Below, one piece after another: positions 15,048 through 22,448 of a stretch of DNA of 64,000 bases. The stretch is from Chelatococcus sambhunathii (GTDB taxonomy: Bacteria; Pseudomonadota; Alphaproteobacteria; Rhizobiales; Beijerinckiaceae), in assembly GCF_001418005.1 (NCBI RefSeq), contig NZ_LIOL01000002.1, positions 366,990 through 430,989 on the forward strand, read 5' to 3'. A program made the position numbers and the translations under genes. Position 1 is the first letter of the stretch. Every line of letters begins with the position of its first letter. Below the pieces are notes generated by a model, which saw nothing but the letters and a program-made list of their open reading frames with translations, ran no database searches and was not told the origin of the DNA.

Positions 15048-15080
15048 GCCCTCCGCCCTTTCGCCCGAAGGAGTTCCTCC

Positions 15081-15548
15081 ATGGCCCGCCTGACCATCAA
15101 CGGCACTCAGCGTGACATCGACGTCGAGCCCGATACGCCCCTGCTCTGGGTGTTGAGGGAACAGGCCGGGCTGACCGGCACCAAATACGGCTGCGGCGTT
15201 GCCCAGTGCGGCGCCTGCACGGTCCATATCGACGGCGTCGCCACCCGCTCCTGCGTCATGCCGGTGAGCGCGATCGAGCCCGAGCAGCAGATCGTCACCA
15301 TCGAGGGCCTGTCTCCCGACGGCTCGCACCCCGTGCAGAAGGCCTGGCTCGCCCTCGACGTGCCGCAGTGCGGCTACTGCCAGGCGGGCATGATCATGGC
15401 CGCCGCCTCGCTCATCGCCCAGAACCCGAGCCCGACCGACGCCGACATCGACGCCGAGATCACCAACATCTGCCGCTGTGGCACCTACAACCGCGTGCGG
15501 GCCGCCATCAAGGCCGCGGCCGACGGCAGCGCCACGAGCAACGGCTGA
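15081..15548 (+). CDS. Ior-type (2Fe-2S) small subunit of a molybdenum hydroxylase
   Basis: A 155-residue iron-sulfur subunit of the isoquinoline 1-oxidoreductase/aldehyde dehydrogenase family. Plant-type [2Fe-2S] ligands are Cys38, Cys43, Cys46 and Cys58 ([11 protein letters not shown]); the second cluster uses Cys97, Cys100, Cys131 and Cys133 ([14 protein letters not shown]). It passes electrons from the molybdenum cofactor of the large subunit to a cytochrome. ATG 15081 has GAAGGAG. It has no signal and is presumably exported as a complex with the Tat-signal large subunit 11 bases downstream. Substrate unknown. Confidence 0.93.
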   Translation: MARLTINGTQRDIDVEPDTPLLWVLREQAGLTGTKYGCGVAQCGACTVHIDGVATRSCVMPVSAIEPEQQIVTIEGLSPDGSHPVQKAWLALDVPQCGYCQAGMIMAAASLIAQNPSPTDADIDAEITNICRCGTYNRVRAAIKAAADGSATSNG

Positions 15549-15559
15549 GGAGGCGAACC

Positions 15560-17725
15560 ATGACGATCGTTCAGAGCGTATCGCGCCGCAATTTCCTCGT
15601 CGGCTCTGCGGCCGCCCTCGGGGGCCTTTCCCTCGGCTTCCACCTGCCCCTACCCGGCAAAGCGCTCGCCGCCGACGCCGCGCCCGAGATCAACGCCTGG
15701 GTGGTGGTGAAGCCGGACGAGACCGTGGTGATCCGCATCGCCCGCTCAGAGATGGGCCAGGGCACCCTCACCGGCCTCGCCCAGCTCGTCGCCGAGGAGC
15801 TCGATTGCGACTGGGCGCGGGTGACCACCGAATATCCGACGCCCGGCGAGAACCTCGCCCGCAGCCGCGTCTGGGGCAACTTCTCGACCGGCGGCAGCCG
15901 GGGCATCCGGGAATCGCACGACTACGTGCGCCAGGGCGGCGCCGCCGCCCGGCAGATGCTGATCGCCGCCGCAGCCGCCGACTGGGGCGTGCCGGCCGGC
16001 GAATGCACGACCGACAAGGGCACCATCACCCATGCCGCGAGCGGCCGCTCGACCACCTACGGCAAGGTGGCGGACGCGGCCGGCCGCATGACGCCTCCCG
16101 CCGAGGTGACGCTGAAGGACCCGAAGGACTGGACCATCGCCGGCCAGCCGCTGCCGCGGCTCGACACGGCCGACAAGCTGACCGGCAAGCAGATCTACGG
16201 CACCGATCTCCAGCTCGACGGCATGCTGAACGCCGCCATCAAGGCCTGCCCGGTCTTCGGTGGCAAAGTCCAGAGCTTCGACGCGGCGGCCGTCGCCGAC
16301 ATGCCCGGCGTGCGCAAGGTGGTGCAGGTTGGCGAGACCGCGCTCGCTGTCGTCGCCGACACCTGGTGGCGCGCCAAGACGGCGCTCGACGCCCTGCCGA
16401 TCGTCTGGGACGAGGGCCCGAACACGGGCGTCACCAGCGCCACCATCGCCGCCATGCTCGAAGAGGGGCTCGATGCGGACGAGGCCTTTATCGGCCACCA
16501 GCGCGGCAATGCGCGCGAGGCGCTTGCCGGCGCGGCGCGAATGGTCTCGGCCGTCTATGGCTTCCCCTACCAGAACCACGCGACCATGGAGCCGATGAAC
16601 GCCACGGCTCTCTACACCCCCGAGAAATGCGAGGTGTGGGTGCCGACGCAGAACGGCGAGGCGAGCCTCGCCGCGGCGGCCGAGGCCTCCGGCCTGCCGG
16701 TCAACCAGTGCGAGGTCTACAAGATCCACCTCGGCGGCGGCTTCGGCCGGCGCGGCATGCAGGACTACGTCACGCAGGTCGTCCACATCGCCAAGGAGTT
16801 CCCCGGCACGCCGGTGAAGCTCATCTGGTCGCGCGAGGAGGACATGCTGCAGGGGCGCTACCACCCCGTCACGCAGGGCAGGCTCACCGGCGCGCTCGAT
16901 GCCGATGGCAATCTGACAGCGCTGCACATGCGCATCTCGGGCCAATCGATCCTGGCGGCCGTCATGCCCCAGCGCATGCAGGACGGTATGGATCCGCTCA
17001 TCTTCCAGGGGCTCACGGTCGACAGCCCGGAAGGGCATCTCGGCTACACCATCCCGAACCTGCTCATCGACCACGCCATGCGCAACCCGCCGGTGCCACC
17101 CGGCTTCTGGCGGGGCGTCAACCTGAACCAGAACGCCATCTACCTCGAATGCTTCCTCGACGAACTCGCCCATGCGGCGGGGCAGGACCCCCTCGCCTTC
17201 CGCCGCAAGCTGATGGCGAACCATCCGAAGCATCTCGCCGTGCTCAATGCGGTGGCCGAGCGCATCGGCTGGGATGAGCCGGCGCCCGAGGGTCGCCACC
17301 GCGGCCTTGCCCAGATCATGGGCTTCGGCAGCTATGTGGCGGCGGCGGCGGAGGTCTCGGTCACGGACGGCCGGCTCAGGATCCATCGCATCGTCGCGGC
17401 GACCGATCCCGGCCACGCCGTCAATCCGGCCCAGATCGAGCGCCAGGTCGAAGGCTCCTTCGTCTACGGCCTCTCGGCCTGCCTCTATGGCGAATGTACC
17501 GTGAACGGCGGACGCATCGAGCAGGAGAACTTCGACACCTACGAGGTGATGCGCATGGCAGACATGCCGGCGGTGGAGACCATCGTCATGCCCTCCGGCG
17601 GTTTCTGGGGCGGCGTCGGCGAGCCGACGATCGCGGTCGCCGCGCCGGCCGTGCTCAACGCCATCTTCGCGGCCACAGGCAAGCGCATCCGCCAGTTGCC
17701 GCTGAAGAACCACTCGCTCGTGTGA
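15560..17725 (+). CDS. Ior-type molybdopterin-binding large subunit
   Basis: Molybdenum hydroxylase large subunit of 721 residues. A Tat signal (VSRRNFLVGSAAALGG, about 7-22) makes it periplasmic. Family motifs: SEMGQGTLTGLAQLVAEEL near the N-terminus, GNFSTGGSRG, QNHATMEPMNATA, GGGFGRRG in the middle, PPGFWRG, and the C-terminal GGFWGGVGEPT, where xanthine dehydrogenases carry the catalytic Glu. Members hydroxylate N-heterocycles or oxidise aldehydes and lack a FAD subunit, handing electrons to cytochromes. It shares an operon with flavocytochrome c and Sox genes (3-base gap to the next cytochrome), an unusual partnership; its substrate cannot be read from the sequence. Confidence 0.92.
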   Translation: MTIVQSVSRRNFLVGSAAALGGLSLGFHLPLPGKALAADAAPEINAWVVVKPDETVVIRIARSEMGQGTLTGLAQLVAEELDCDWARVTTEYPTPGENLARSRVWGNFSTGGSRGIRESHDYVRQGGAAARQMLIAAAAADWGVPAGECTTDKGTITHAASGRSTTYGKVADAAGRMTPPAEVTLKDPKDWTIAGQPLPRLDTADKLTGKQIYGTDLQLDGMLNAAIKACPVFGGKVQSFDAAAVADMPGVRKVVQVGETALAVVADTWWRAKTALDALPIVWDEGPNTGVTSATIAAMLEEGLDADEAFIGHQRGNAREALAGAARMVSAVYGFPYQNHATMEPMNATALYTPEKCEVWVPTQNGEASLAAAAEASGLPVNQCEVYKIHLGGGFGRRGMQDYVTQVVHIAKEFPGTPVKLIWSREEDMLQGRYHPVTQGRLTGALDADGNLTALHMRISGQSILAAVMPQRMQDGMDPLIFQGLTVDSPEGHLGYTIPNLLIDHAMRNPPVPPGFWRGVNLNQNAIYLECFLDELAHAAGQDPLAFRRKLMANHPKHLAVLNAVAERIGWDEPAPEGRHRGLAQIMGFGSYVAAAAEVSVTDGRLRIHRIVAATDPGHAVNPAQIERQVEGSFVYGLSACLYGECTVNGGRIEQENFDTYEVMRMADMPAVETIVMPSGGFWGGVGEPTIAVAAPAVLNAIFAATGKRIRQLPLKNHSLV

Positions 17726-17728
17726 GCG

Positions 17729-18055
17729 GTGGCGTCCGTGGCCACCACGCGCCATCGCCGCCTGATGCGTGGAGGGCTTGCCCTCCTCGCCGCCCTCTGG
17801 GCCGCAAGCCCCCACGCGGCCCAGAGGGCGCCGCTGCCGGCACCGGCCGGCGCCACCGCCTGTTCGGGCTGCCACGCGCCCGCGGGCAACGGCCCGGTCC
17901 CGGGCCTTGCCGGCCGGCCCGCCGCCGAGATCGCGGACGCCATGGCGGCCTTCCGCAACGGCGAGCGGCCGGCCACCGTCATGGATCGAATTGCGAAGGG
18001 CTTTTCGGATGAGGAAGCGCGCGCCATCGCCGAGTGGATCGCGGCCGGGCCTTAG
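17729..18055 (+). CDS. fccA: FccA-like cytochrome c subunit of sulfide dehydrogenase
   Basis: A 108-residue monoheme cytochrome. After a hydrophobic leader (GGLALLAALWAASPHAA) comes the heme site CSGCH and a C-terminal RPATVMDRIAKGFSDEEARAIAEWIA segment whose Met is the axial ligand; this ending is characteristic of flavocytochrome c cytochrome subunits. GTG 17729 is taken as start; ATG 17765 is possible, and neither has a good ribosome binding site, suggesting coupling to the upstream gene (3-base gap). It overlaps the flavoprotein gene by 47 bases. It accepts electrons from FccB in the periplasm. Confidence 0.8.
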   Translation: MASVATTRHRRLMRGGLALLAALWAASPHAAQRAPLPAPAGATACSGCHAPAGNGPVPGLAGRPAAEIADAMAAFRNGERPATVMDRIAKGFSDEEARAIAEWIAAGP

Positions 18056-19319
18056 CACGCTCAGCCGCAGGACCGTTGTGGCCGGGCTCGCCACCGGCGC
18101 TGCCGCGCTCGCGGCCCCGCGCGTTCTCGCCCAGGCCCCGCCCCATGTGGCCGTCGTCGGCGGCGGCTTCGCGGGGGCGAGCGCGGCCCGTGCGCTGAAA
18201 CGGCAGGGCGCGGATATCCGCGTCACGCTCGTCGAACCCAAGGCCCGCTACACCGCCTGTCCATTCAGCAACGCCGTCCTCGCCGGCCTGCGCGACCTCG
18301 ACGCCCAGTATTTCGGCTATGACGGCATGAAGCGCGACGGCATCGACGTCGTTGCCGCGAGCGCAACCGCGATCGATGCCGAAGCCCGCCGGCTGCGGCT
18401 CGACGACGGTTCCGGCCTCGCCTTCGACCGCCTCATCCTCGCGCCCGGCATCGACCTGATGCTCGACGCGATCCCCGGCTATGGCGCCTCGGGCGCGGAG
18501 GTGATGCCGCATGCCTGGCAGGCTGGTGAGCAGACGGCGCTGCTGCGCCGGCAGCTCGAAGCCATGGACGACGGCGGCCTCGTCGTCATCGCGGCGCCGG
18601 CCAATCCGTTCCGCTGTCCGCCCGGCCCCTACGAGCGGGCGAGCCTCGTCGCCCATTACCTGAAGGCGCACAAGCCACGCTCCAAGCTCCTCATCCTCGA
18701 CGCCAAGGATAGCTTCTCCAAGCAGCGCCTCTTCGAGGAGGCCTGGGAGCAGCTCTATCCGGGCCTGATCGAATGGGTCTCGCTGTCCTTCGGCGGCCGG
18801 GTGACGGAGGTCGACGCCGCAACGAAGACGCTGACGACCGAGTTCGGCAGCCACCAGGCGGCCGTCGCCAACGTCATCCCGCCCCAGCGCGCCGGCGCCA
18901 TCGCCGCGGCCGCCGGCGTCGCCGACCGCACCGGCTGGTGCCCGATCGATTCCGTCACCTTCGAATCCCGGCTCCGGCCCGGCATCCACGTCATCGGCGA
19001 TGCGGCCATCGCCGGCGCCATGCCGAAATCCGCCTTCTCGGCCAATGCCCAGGCCAAGGCCTGCGCCGCTGCCGTTGCCACCTTGCTTGCGGGCGGGCAG
19101 CCGGCTGCGCCGAAGCTCATCAACACCTGCTACAGCCTCGCCGCGCCCGACTACGGCATCTCCATCGCCGGCGTCTACGAGCCGCGCGAGGGCCTTCTCG
19201 CCGAAGTCGCGGGCGCCGGCGGCGTGAGCCCGCTCGATGCCTCCGCCGATGTCCGCGCCAGCGAGGCGGCCTATGCGGAAGCCTGGTTCGACACCATCAC
19301 GGGCGAAGTCTTCGGATGA
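18009..19319 (+). CDS. fccB: Sulfide dehydrogenase (flavocytochrome c) flavoprotein subunit
   Basis: FAD protein of 436 residues, oxidising sulfide or polysulfide in the periplasm. A Tat signal (LSRRTVVAGLATGAAALA) precedes the Rossmann motif VVGGGFAG (about 49-56). Family-specific sequences are present: CPFSNAVLAGL, FRCPPGPYER with Cys203, NVIPPQRAG, and NTCYSL with Cys374; the two cysteines match the redox-active disulfide of the Allochromatium enzyme. ATG 18009 lies inside the fccA reading frame but is needed to include the Tat arginines, and GAAGGGC precedes it. The gene overlaps soxX by 4 bases. Confidence 0.92.
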   Translation: MRKRAPSPSGSRPGLSTLSRRTVVAGLATGAAALAAPRVLAQAPPHVAVVGGGFAGASAARALKRQGADIRVTLVEPKARYTACPFSNAVLAGLRDLDAQYFGYDGMKRDGIDVVAASATAIDAEARRLRLDDGSGLAFDRLILAPGIDLMLDAIPGYGASGAEVMPHAWQAGEQTALLRRQLEAMDDGGLVVIAAPANPFRCPPGPYERASLVAHYLKAHKPRSKLLILDAKDSFSKQRLFEEAWEQLYPGLIEWVSLSFGGRVTEVDAATKTLTTEFGSHQAAVANVIPPQRAGAIAAAAGVADRTGWCPIDSVTFESRLRPGIHVIGDAAIAGAMPKSAFSANAQAKACAAAVATLLAGGQPAAPKLINTCYSLAAPDYGISIAGVYEPREGLLAEVAGAGGVSPLDASADVRASEAAYAEAWFDTITGEVFG

Positions 19320-19756
19320 GGTGGTGGAACGGCCTCTGCGTGCTTGCGATGCTCGCCCCCTCTGCGGCGGCCGAGCCGCTGCGGCCCTACGTGGTGGAGG
19401 GGGACGCCATCACCCGCTCCCTCACCGGCCGCCCCGGCGATGCGGAGAACGGCCGGCGCCTCGTCATGGACCGGCACAGGAGCCTGTGCGTGCTCTGCCA
19501 TGCCGCTCCCCTGCCCGATCCGCACCTGCAGGGAACCCTGGCGCCGGCGCTCGCCGGCGCCGGCAGCCGCCTGAGCGAAGGGCAGATCCGCCTGCGCATC
19601 GTCGACATGAAACGGCTCGTCCCCGACAGCATCATGCCGGCCTATTATCGCACCGACGGACTCACGCGGGTCGCCGCCTCGTTCCGCGACCGGCCGATCC
19701 TGACGGCCGAGGAGATCGAGGACGTCGTCGCCTTCCTCGTCACGCTGAAGGAGTGA
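19316..19756 (+). CDS. soxX: SoxX, monoheme cytochrome c of the SoxAX complex
   Basis: A 146-residue protein. Signal peptide to about residue 19, heme site CVLCH (58-62), and axial Met107 in DSIMPAYY. The sequence between (LAPALAGAGSRLSEGQIRLRIVD) fits SoxX. With SoxA it forms the cytochrome that conjugates thiosulfate to the SoxY cysteine in the standard Sox pathway. Start overlaps fccB (ATGA) and a 3-base gap separates it from soxY, so translation is coupled. Confidence 0.92.
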   Translation: MRWWNGLCVLAMLAPSAAAEPLRPYVVEGDAITRSLTGRPGDAENGRRLVMDRHRSLCVLCHAAPLPDPHLQGTLAPALAGAGSRLSEGQIRLRIVDMKRLVPDSIMPAYYRTDGLTRVAASFRDRPILTAEEIEDVVAFLVTLKE

Positions 19757-19759
19757 GCC

Positions 19760-20233
19760 ATGCGGGACAAAGCGACCACCAGCGGCCTCCGCCGGCGCGA
19801 TCTCGTCGCCGGCAGTGCCGTGCTGGCCCTGACGCTCGTCGCGCCGCGCGCTGCCCGCGCCCGCCCGACGCTGGAGGAGGCCATCCGCACCTTCACCGGC
19901 GGTGCCGACGTGAAGACTGGGCGGGTGCAGCTCGCGGTGCCGCCGCTCGTCGAGAACGGCAATGCGGTCGGTCTCTCGGTCAAGGTCGAGAGCCCGATGA
20001 GCGAGACCGACCACGTGCGGCGCATCGCCCTGTTCAACGAGAAGAACCCGCAGGCGGATGTCGCGGTGTTCCACATCGGCCCACGGACGGGGCGAGCCGA
20101 AGTCGCCACGCGCATCCGCCTCGCCACCTCCCAGACCGTGGCGGCCATCGCCGAGATGAGCGACGGCAGCTTCTGGTCGCATCGCGCCGACGTGATCGTG
20201 ACGTTGGCGGCCTGCGTCGAGGACCTCCTATGA
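19760..20233 (+). CDS. soxY: SoxY sulfur-carrier subunit with an atypical C-terminal arm
   Basis: Sox carrier protein of 157 residues with a Tat leader (RRRDLVAGSAVLAL) and the SoxY immunoglobulin-like domain (PPLVENGNAVGLSVKVESPM, FHIGPRTGRAEVATRIRLATSQTV). Normal SoxY ends in GGCGG, the flexible arm whose Cys carries the sulfur intermediate. Here the protein ends TLAACVEDLL: Cys152 is in the expected place but the flanking glycines are lost and four residues (EDLL) extend the tail. GAAGGAG precedes ATG 19760, and the end overlaps soxZ by 4 bases. The carrier may accept another substrate or partner; this is inference. Confidence 0.9.
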   Translation: MRDKATTSGLRRRDLVAGSAVLALTLVAPRAARARPTLEEAIRTFTGGADVKTGRVQLAVPPLVENGNAVGLSVKVESPMSETDHVRRIALFNEKNPQADVAVFHIGPRTGRAEVATRIRLATSQTVAAIAEMSDGSFWSHRADVIVTLAACVEDLL

Positions 20234-20550
20234 CCCGCGCCCTCATCAATGCGCCGAAGACGGCGCGCCGCGGCGAGATCGTCGAGATCCGCGCCATGCT
20301 CGCCCATCCGATGGAGACCGGCTTCCGCACGGGCACCATGGGCAAGGCGATCCCGCGCGATATCATCAACCGCTTCGTCTGCACCTGGAACGGCGAGGAG
20401 ATCTTCTCCGCCGACCTCTTCCCCGCGATCGCGGCCAATCCCTATCTCGCCTTCACCGCGGTTGCGACCGAGAGCGGCACCATCGCCTTCGCCTGGACCG
20501 GCGATGACGGCGAGACGCGCACGGCCGAGACGGAGATCACGGTGACATGA
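20230..20550 (+). CDS. soxZ: SoxZ, partner subunit of the SoxYZ carrier
   Basis: A 106-residue protein of usual SoxZ length without a signal peptide; it is exported bound to SoxY. Family features include the start RALINAPKTARRGEIVEIRAMLAHPMETGFR, IPRDIINRF, and the ending FAWTGDDGET..TAETEITV. It forms the heterodimer that presents the SoxY cysteine to Sox enzymes. Overlaps of 4 bases with soxY and with soxA show tight coupling. Confidence 0.93.
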   Translation: MTRALINAPKTARRGEIVEIRAMLAHPMETGFRTGTMGKAIPRDIINRFVCTWNGEEIFSADLFPAIAANPYLAFTAVATESGTIAFAWTGDDGETRTAETEITVT

Positions 20551-21329
20551 CGGGGCGCGCGCCGCGTCTCCTCGTCGGCCTCCTTGCCGCCTGCCTTGCC
20601 GGCTCCTCGGCGCCCGCCGGCGACATGGTCGACAAGCGCTCGGGCGCCGACTTCATGAGCCCCGAGAACCGCGCCATGCAGGCGGACGACATGAGCAATC
20701 CCGGCATGTTCGCCGTCCTCGACGGGGAACAGCTGTGGAACCGCCCGGAAGGCGCGAACGGGCGCAGCTGCGCCGGCTGCCACGGCGAGGCGGCGACAAG
20801 CATGCGCGGCGTCGCCGCCCGCTACCCTGCGTTCGACGAAAGAAGCGAACGCCCCATCGACCTTGCCGGCCGCATCGGCGAGTGCCGCCGGACGCGGCAG
20901 GAGGCATCGCCCCTGCCGCACGAGAGCCCGGAACTCATCGCGCTGACGGCCTATGTCGCCCACCAGTCGCGCGGCATGCCGATCAGCCCGCCGCAGGACG
21001 AGCGGCTGGCCCCGTTCCGCGACAACGGCCGCCGGCTCTACGAACGGCGCATCGGCCAGCTCGACCTCTCCTGCGCCTCCTGCCACGACGCGCGCTCGGG
21101 CGAGCGGCTCGGCGGCAGCGTCATGCCCCAGGGCCACCCGACGGCCTATCCGCTCTACCGGCTGGAATGGCAGGCCGTCGGCTCCCTGCAGCGGCGCCTG
21201 CGCAACTGTATGATCGGCGTGCGCGCGGAAGCCTTCGCCTTCGGCGCGCCGGAGATCGTCGAGCTCGAGCTCTATCTCATGGAGCGCGCGGCGGGCCTGC
21301 CCCTGGAGACGCCGGGCGTGCGCCCCTGA
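20547..21329 (+). CDS. soxA: SoxA, diheme cytochrome c of the SoxAX complex
   Basis: A 260-residue periplasmic cytochrome with signal peptide (to about residue 24). Two heme sites are present, CAGCH (75-79) and CASCH (176-180), so this is the diheme form. Cys221 in RNCMIGVRAE is the conserved thiolate ligand and active-site cysteine. It would transfer sulfur to the SoxY cysteine with SoxX. Last gene of the coupled ior-fcc-sox operon: soxB and soxCD, normally next to these genes, are not in this window. Confidence 0.93.
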   Translation: MTGRAPRLLVGLLAACLAGSSAPAGDMVDKRSGADFMSPENRAMQADDMSNPGMFAVLDGEQLWNRPEGANGRSCAGCHGEAATSMRGVAARYPAFDERSERPIDLAGRIGECRRTRQEASPLPHESPELIALTAYVAHQSRGMPISPPQDERLAPFRDNGRRLYERRIGQLDLSCASCHDARSGERLGGSVMPQGHPTAYPLYRLEWQAVGSLQRRLRNCMIGVRAEAFAFGAPEIVELELYLMERAAGLPLETPGVRP

Positions 21330-21377
21330 GGAAATGTTTGTCGAGATGTCGCAAGCCCGGGAGCCGACACGTCCTGT

Positions 21378-21413
21378 GACAAAATCGGCCCCTGACGGGC
21401 AAAGTTCTGCGAC
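21378..21413 (+). promoter_or_regulatory. Copy 3 of the shared upstream element (membrane peptide gene)
   Basis: GACAAA (21378-21383), 16 bases, then CAAAGTTCTGCGAC (21400-21413), identical in the right part to the copy before 14313. ATGTCGCAAG just upstream (21346-21355) is a further inverted partial match. It ends 44 bases before the start codon at 21458. Confidence 0.55.
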
Positions 21414-21457
21414 GGCAGGCGCCGACAATGCGGCCGCTTCATCACCGAGGAGCCGTC

Positions 21458-21754
21458 ATGAGCAGCCGCCTGCCCTTTCACGACGACGAGGCGTTCGCGA
21501 GCTGGTCCGAGATCAGCGACCATCTCGCCGCCAATCCCGTCGACACCGTGCTCAACACGCTCGTTCTCCTCAGCGTCGCCGTCCTCTTCGTCGTTGGTCT
21601 CTTCGCGGGCCCCAAGAGCGACTGGAGCCCGGCCCACGCGGAGCCGGCGAGCTTCTTCGGCCCCGCCAAGACCGACGAGAGCTGGCGGCCGGCGCCGAAC
21701 AAGCAGGAACTCCTGTCATGGTCGTGCGAGGGCCGGTCCCCGCTCACGATCTGA
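21458..21754 (+). CDS. Small single-span membrane protein linked to the sox operon
   Basis: A 98-residue protein. An acidic N-terminal third (LPFHDDEAFASWSEISDHLAANP) precedes one strongly hydrophobic segment (about 31-50, TLVLLSVAVLFVVGLFAG) and a polar Pro-rich tail. No family recognised. GAGGAGCC lies before ATG 21458, and the shared element copy 3 is 44 bases upstream, tying it to the cytochrome/ior/sox regulon. It could be a membrane tether for one of the cytochromes; this is speculation. Confidence 0.55.
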   Translation: MSSRLPFHDDEAFASWSEISDHLAANPVDTVLNTLVLLSVAVLFVVGLFAGPKSDWSPAHAEPASFFGPAKTDESWRPAPNKQELLSWSCEGRSPLTI

Positions 21755-21777
21755 GGAGACTGCGCCCGCCGGCCCCG

Positions 21778-22230
21778 TCAGCAGGTGACGAGGTCCGTGT
21801 GCCCGAAGCCCCTGGAATAGTCGAGCACCGAGATGACTGTCGGCGTCAGCCGGAAGATGCGCACGTCGTCGGGCGTCGGCATGGGAAACGGCAATGGCCC
21901 CTGCTCGGGATATTTCAGCGGCAGGAGGCCGAGAACCTTCTCGGCTTCGGCCCGATCCGTCACGGGATGGGCATGGGCCGCCATGGAGAGACCCGAGATC
22001 GCCATCAGGTCCGACGTGTCGTGGTCGATCGTCAGCGACACGCGGTCGTCGGCGGCGAGGTTCGCCGCCTTCTGGCTGTCGGGTCCGCAGAGGAAATAGA
22101 GCGTGAGGCCGTCGTTCACATAGCCGACCGTCGTCGCCTGGGGCCAGCCGTCCGGCCTGAGCGTGGCGACCGTCATGATGCGATGCTCGTCGAGCAAGGC
22201 CAGTATCGTCTTCCTGATCGCTTCGTCCAT
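21778..22230 (-). CDS. Pyridoxamine 5'-phosphate oxidase-like (FMN-binding split barrel) protein
   Basis: Cytoplasmic split-barrel protein of 150 residues. The start MDEAIRKTILALLDEHRIMTVATLRPDGWPQATTVGY is typical of the PNPOx-like/general-stress group, followed by LTLYFLCGPDSQKAANL and a conserved HPVTDRAEAEKV segment. It may bind FMN, F420 or heme; the exact substrate is not predictable. ATG 22230 has GGGAGG 7 bases upstream; the longer frame to 22308 is not supported. It stands alone between the sox region and the ybaK remnant. Confidence 0.8.
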   Translation of the reverse strand: MDEAIRKTILALLDEHRIMTVATLRPDGWPQATTVGYVNDGLTLYFLCGPDSQKAANLAADDRVSLTIDHDTSDLMAISGLSMAAHAHPVTDRAEAEKVLGLLPLKYPEQGPLPFPMPTPDDVRIFRLTPTVISVLDYSRGFGHTDLVTC

Positions 22231-22304
22231 CGATCGCCTCCCGCGCTGAAGAGCACCGGCGAGAACGAGCGTAACGGCCGCGCCGCCTCCCGCCTTGACC
22301 GGCA

Positions 22305-22448
22305 TCAACAGGAACGTGCGGCTCGCGGCATCAGCTGATCACCCGCGCCACGCGGGCACTCGGCATAGGGATCGTGGGCGTAGCTGTGCGGCGTGAAGGC
22401 GATGCCCACCTCTTCAAGCATCTTCGTCGCGGGCGTCGCCTTCGCTAT
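22305..22448 (-). pseudogene. N-terminal remnant of a YbaK/EbsC-type aminoacyl-tRNA deacylase
   Basis: One reading frame gives AKATPATKMLEEVGIAFTPH, then SYAHDPYAE, the usual N-terminus of YbaK-family Cys-tRNA(Pro) deacylases. The codon where the start would be is ATA (22446-22448), and the frame diverges after PYAE and stops within about 20 residues. The rest of the domain (about 120 residues) is absent. The fragment overlaps, in another frame, the 3' end of the tetR gene. The match is short, so this rests on pattern recognition of one motif block. Confidence 0.5.

Noticed and set aside
15560-17725. CO or xanthine dehydrogenase large subunit
   Set aside because: Tat signal, absence of a FAD subunit gene and the sequence motifs fit the Ior-type branch instead.
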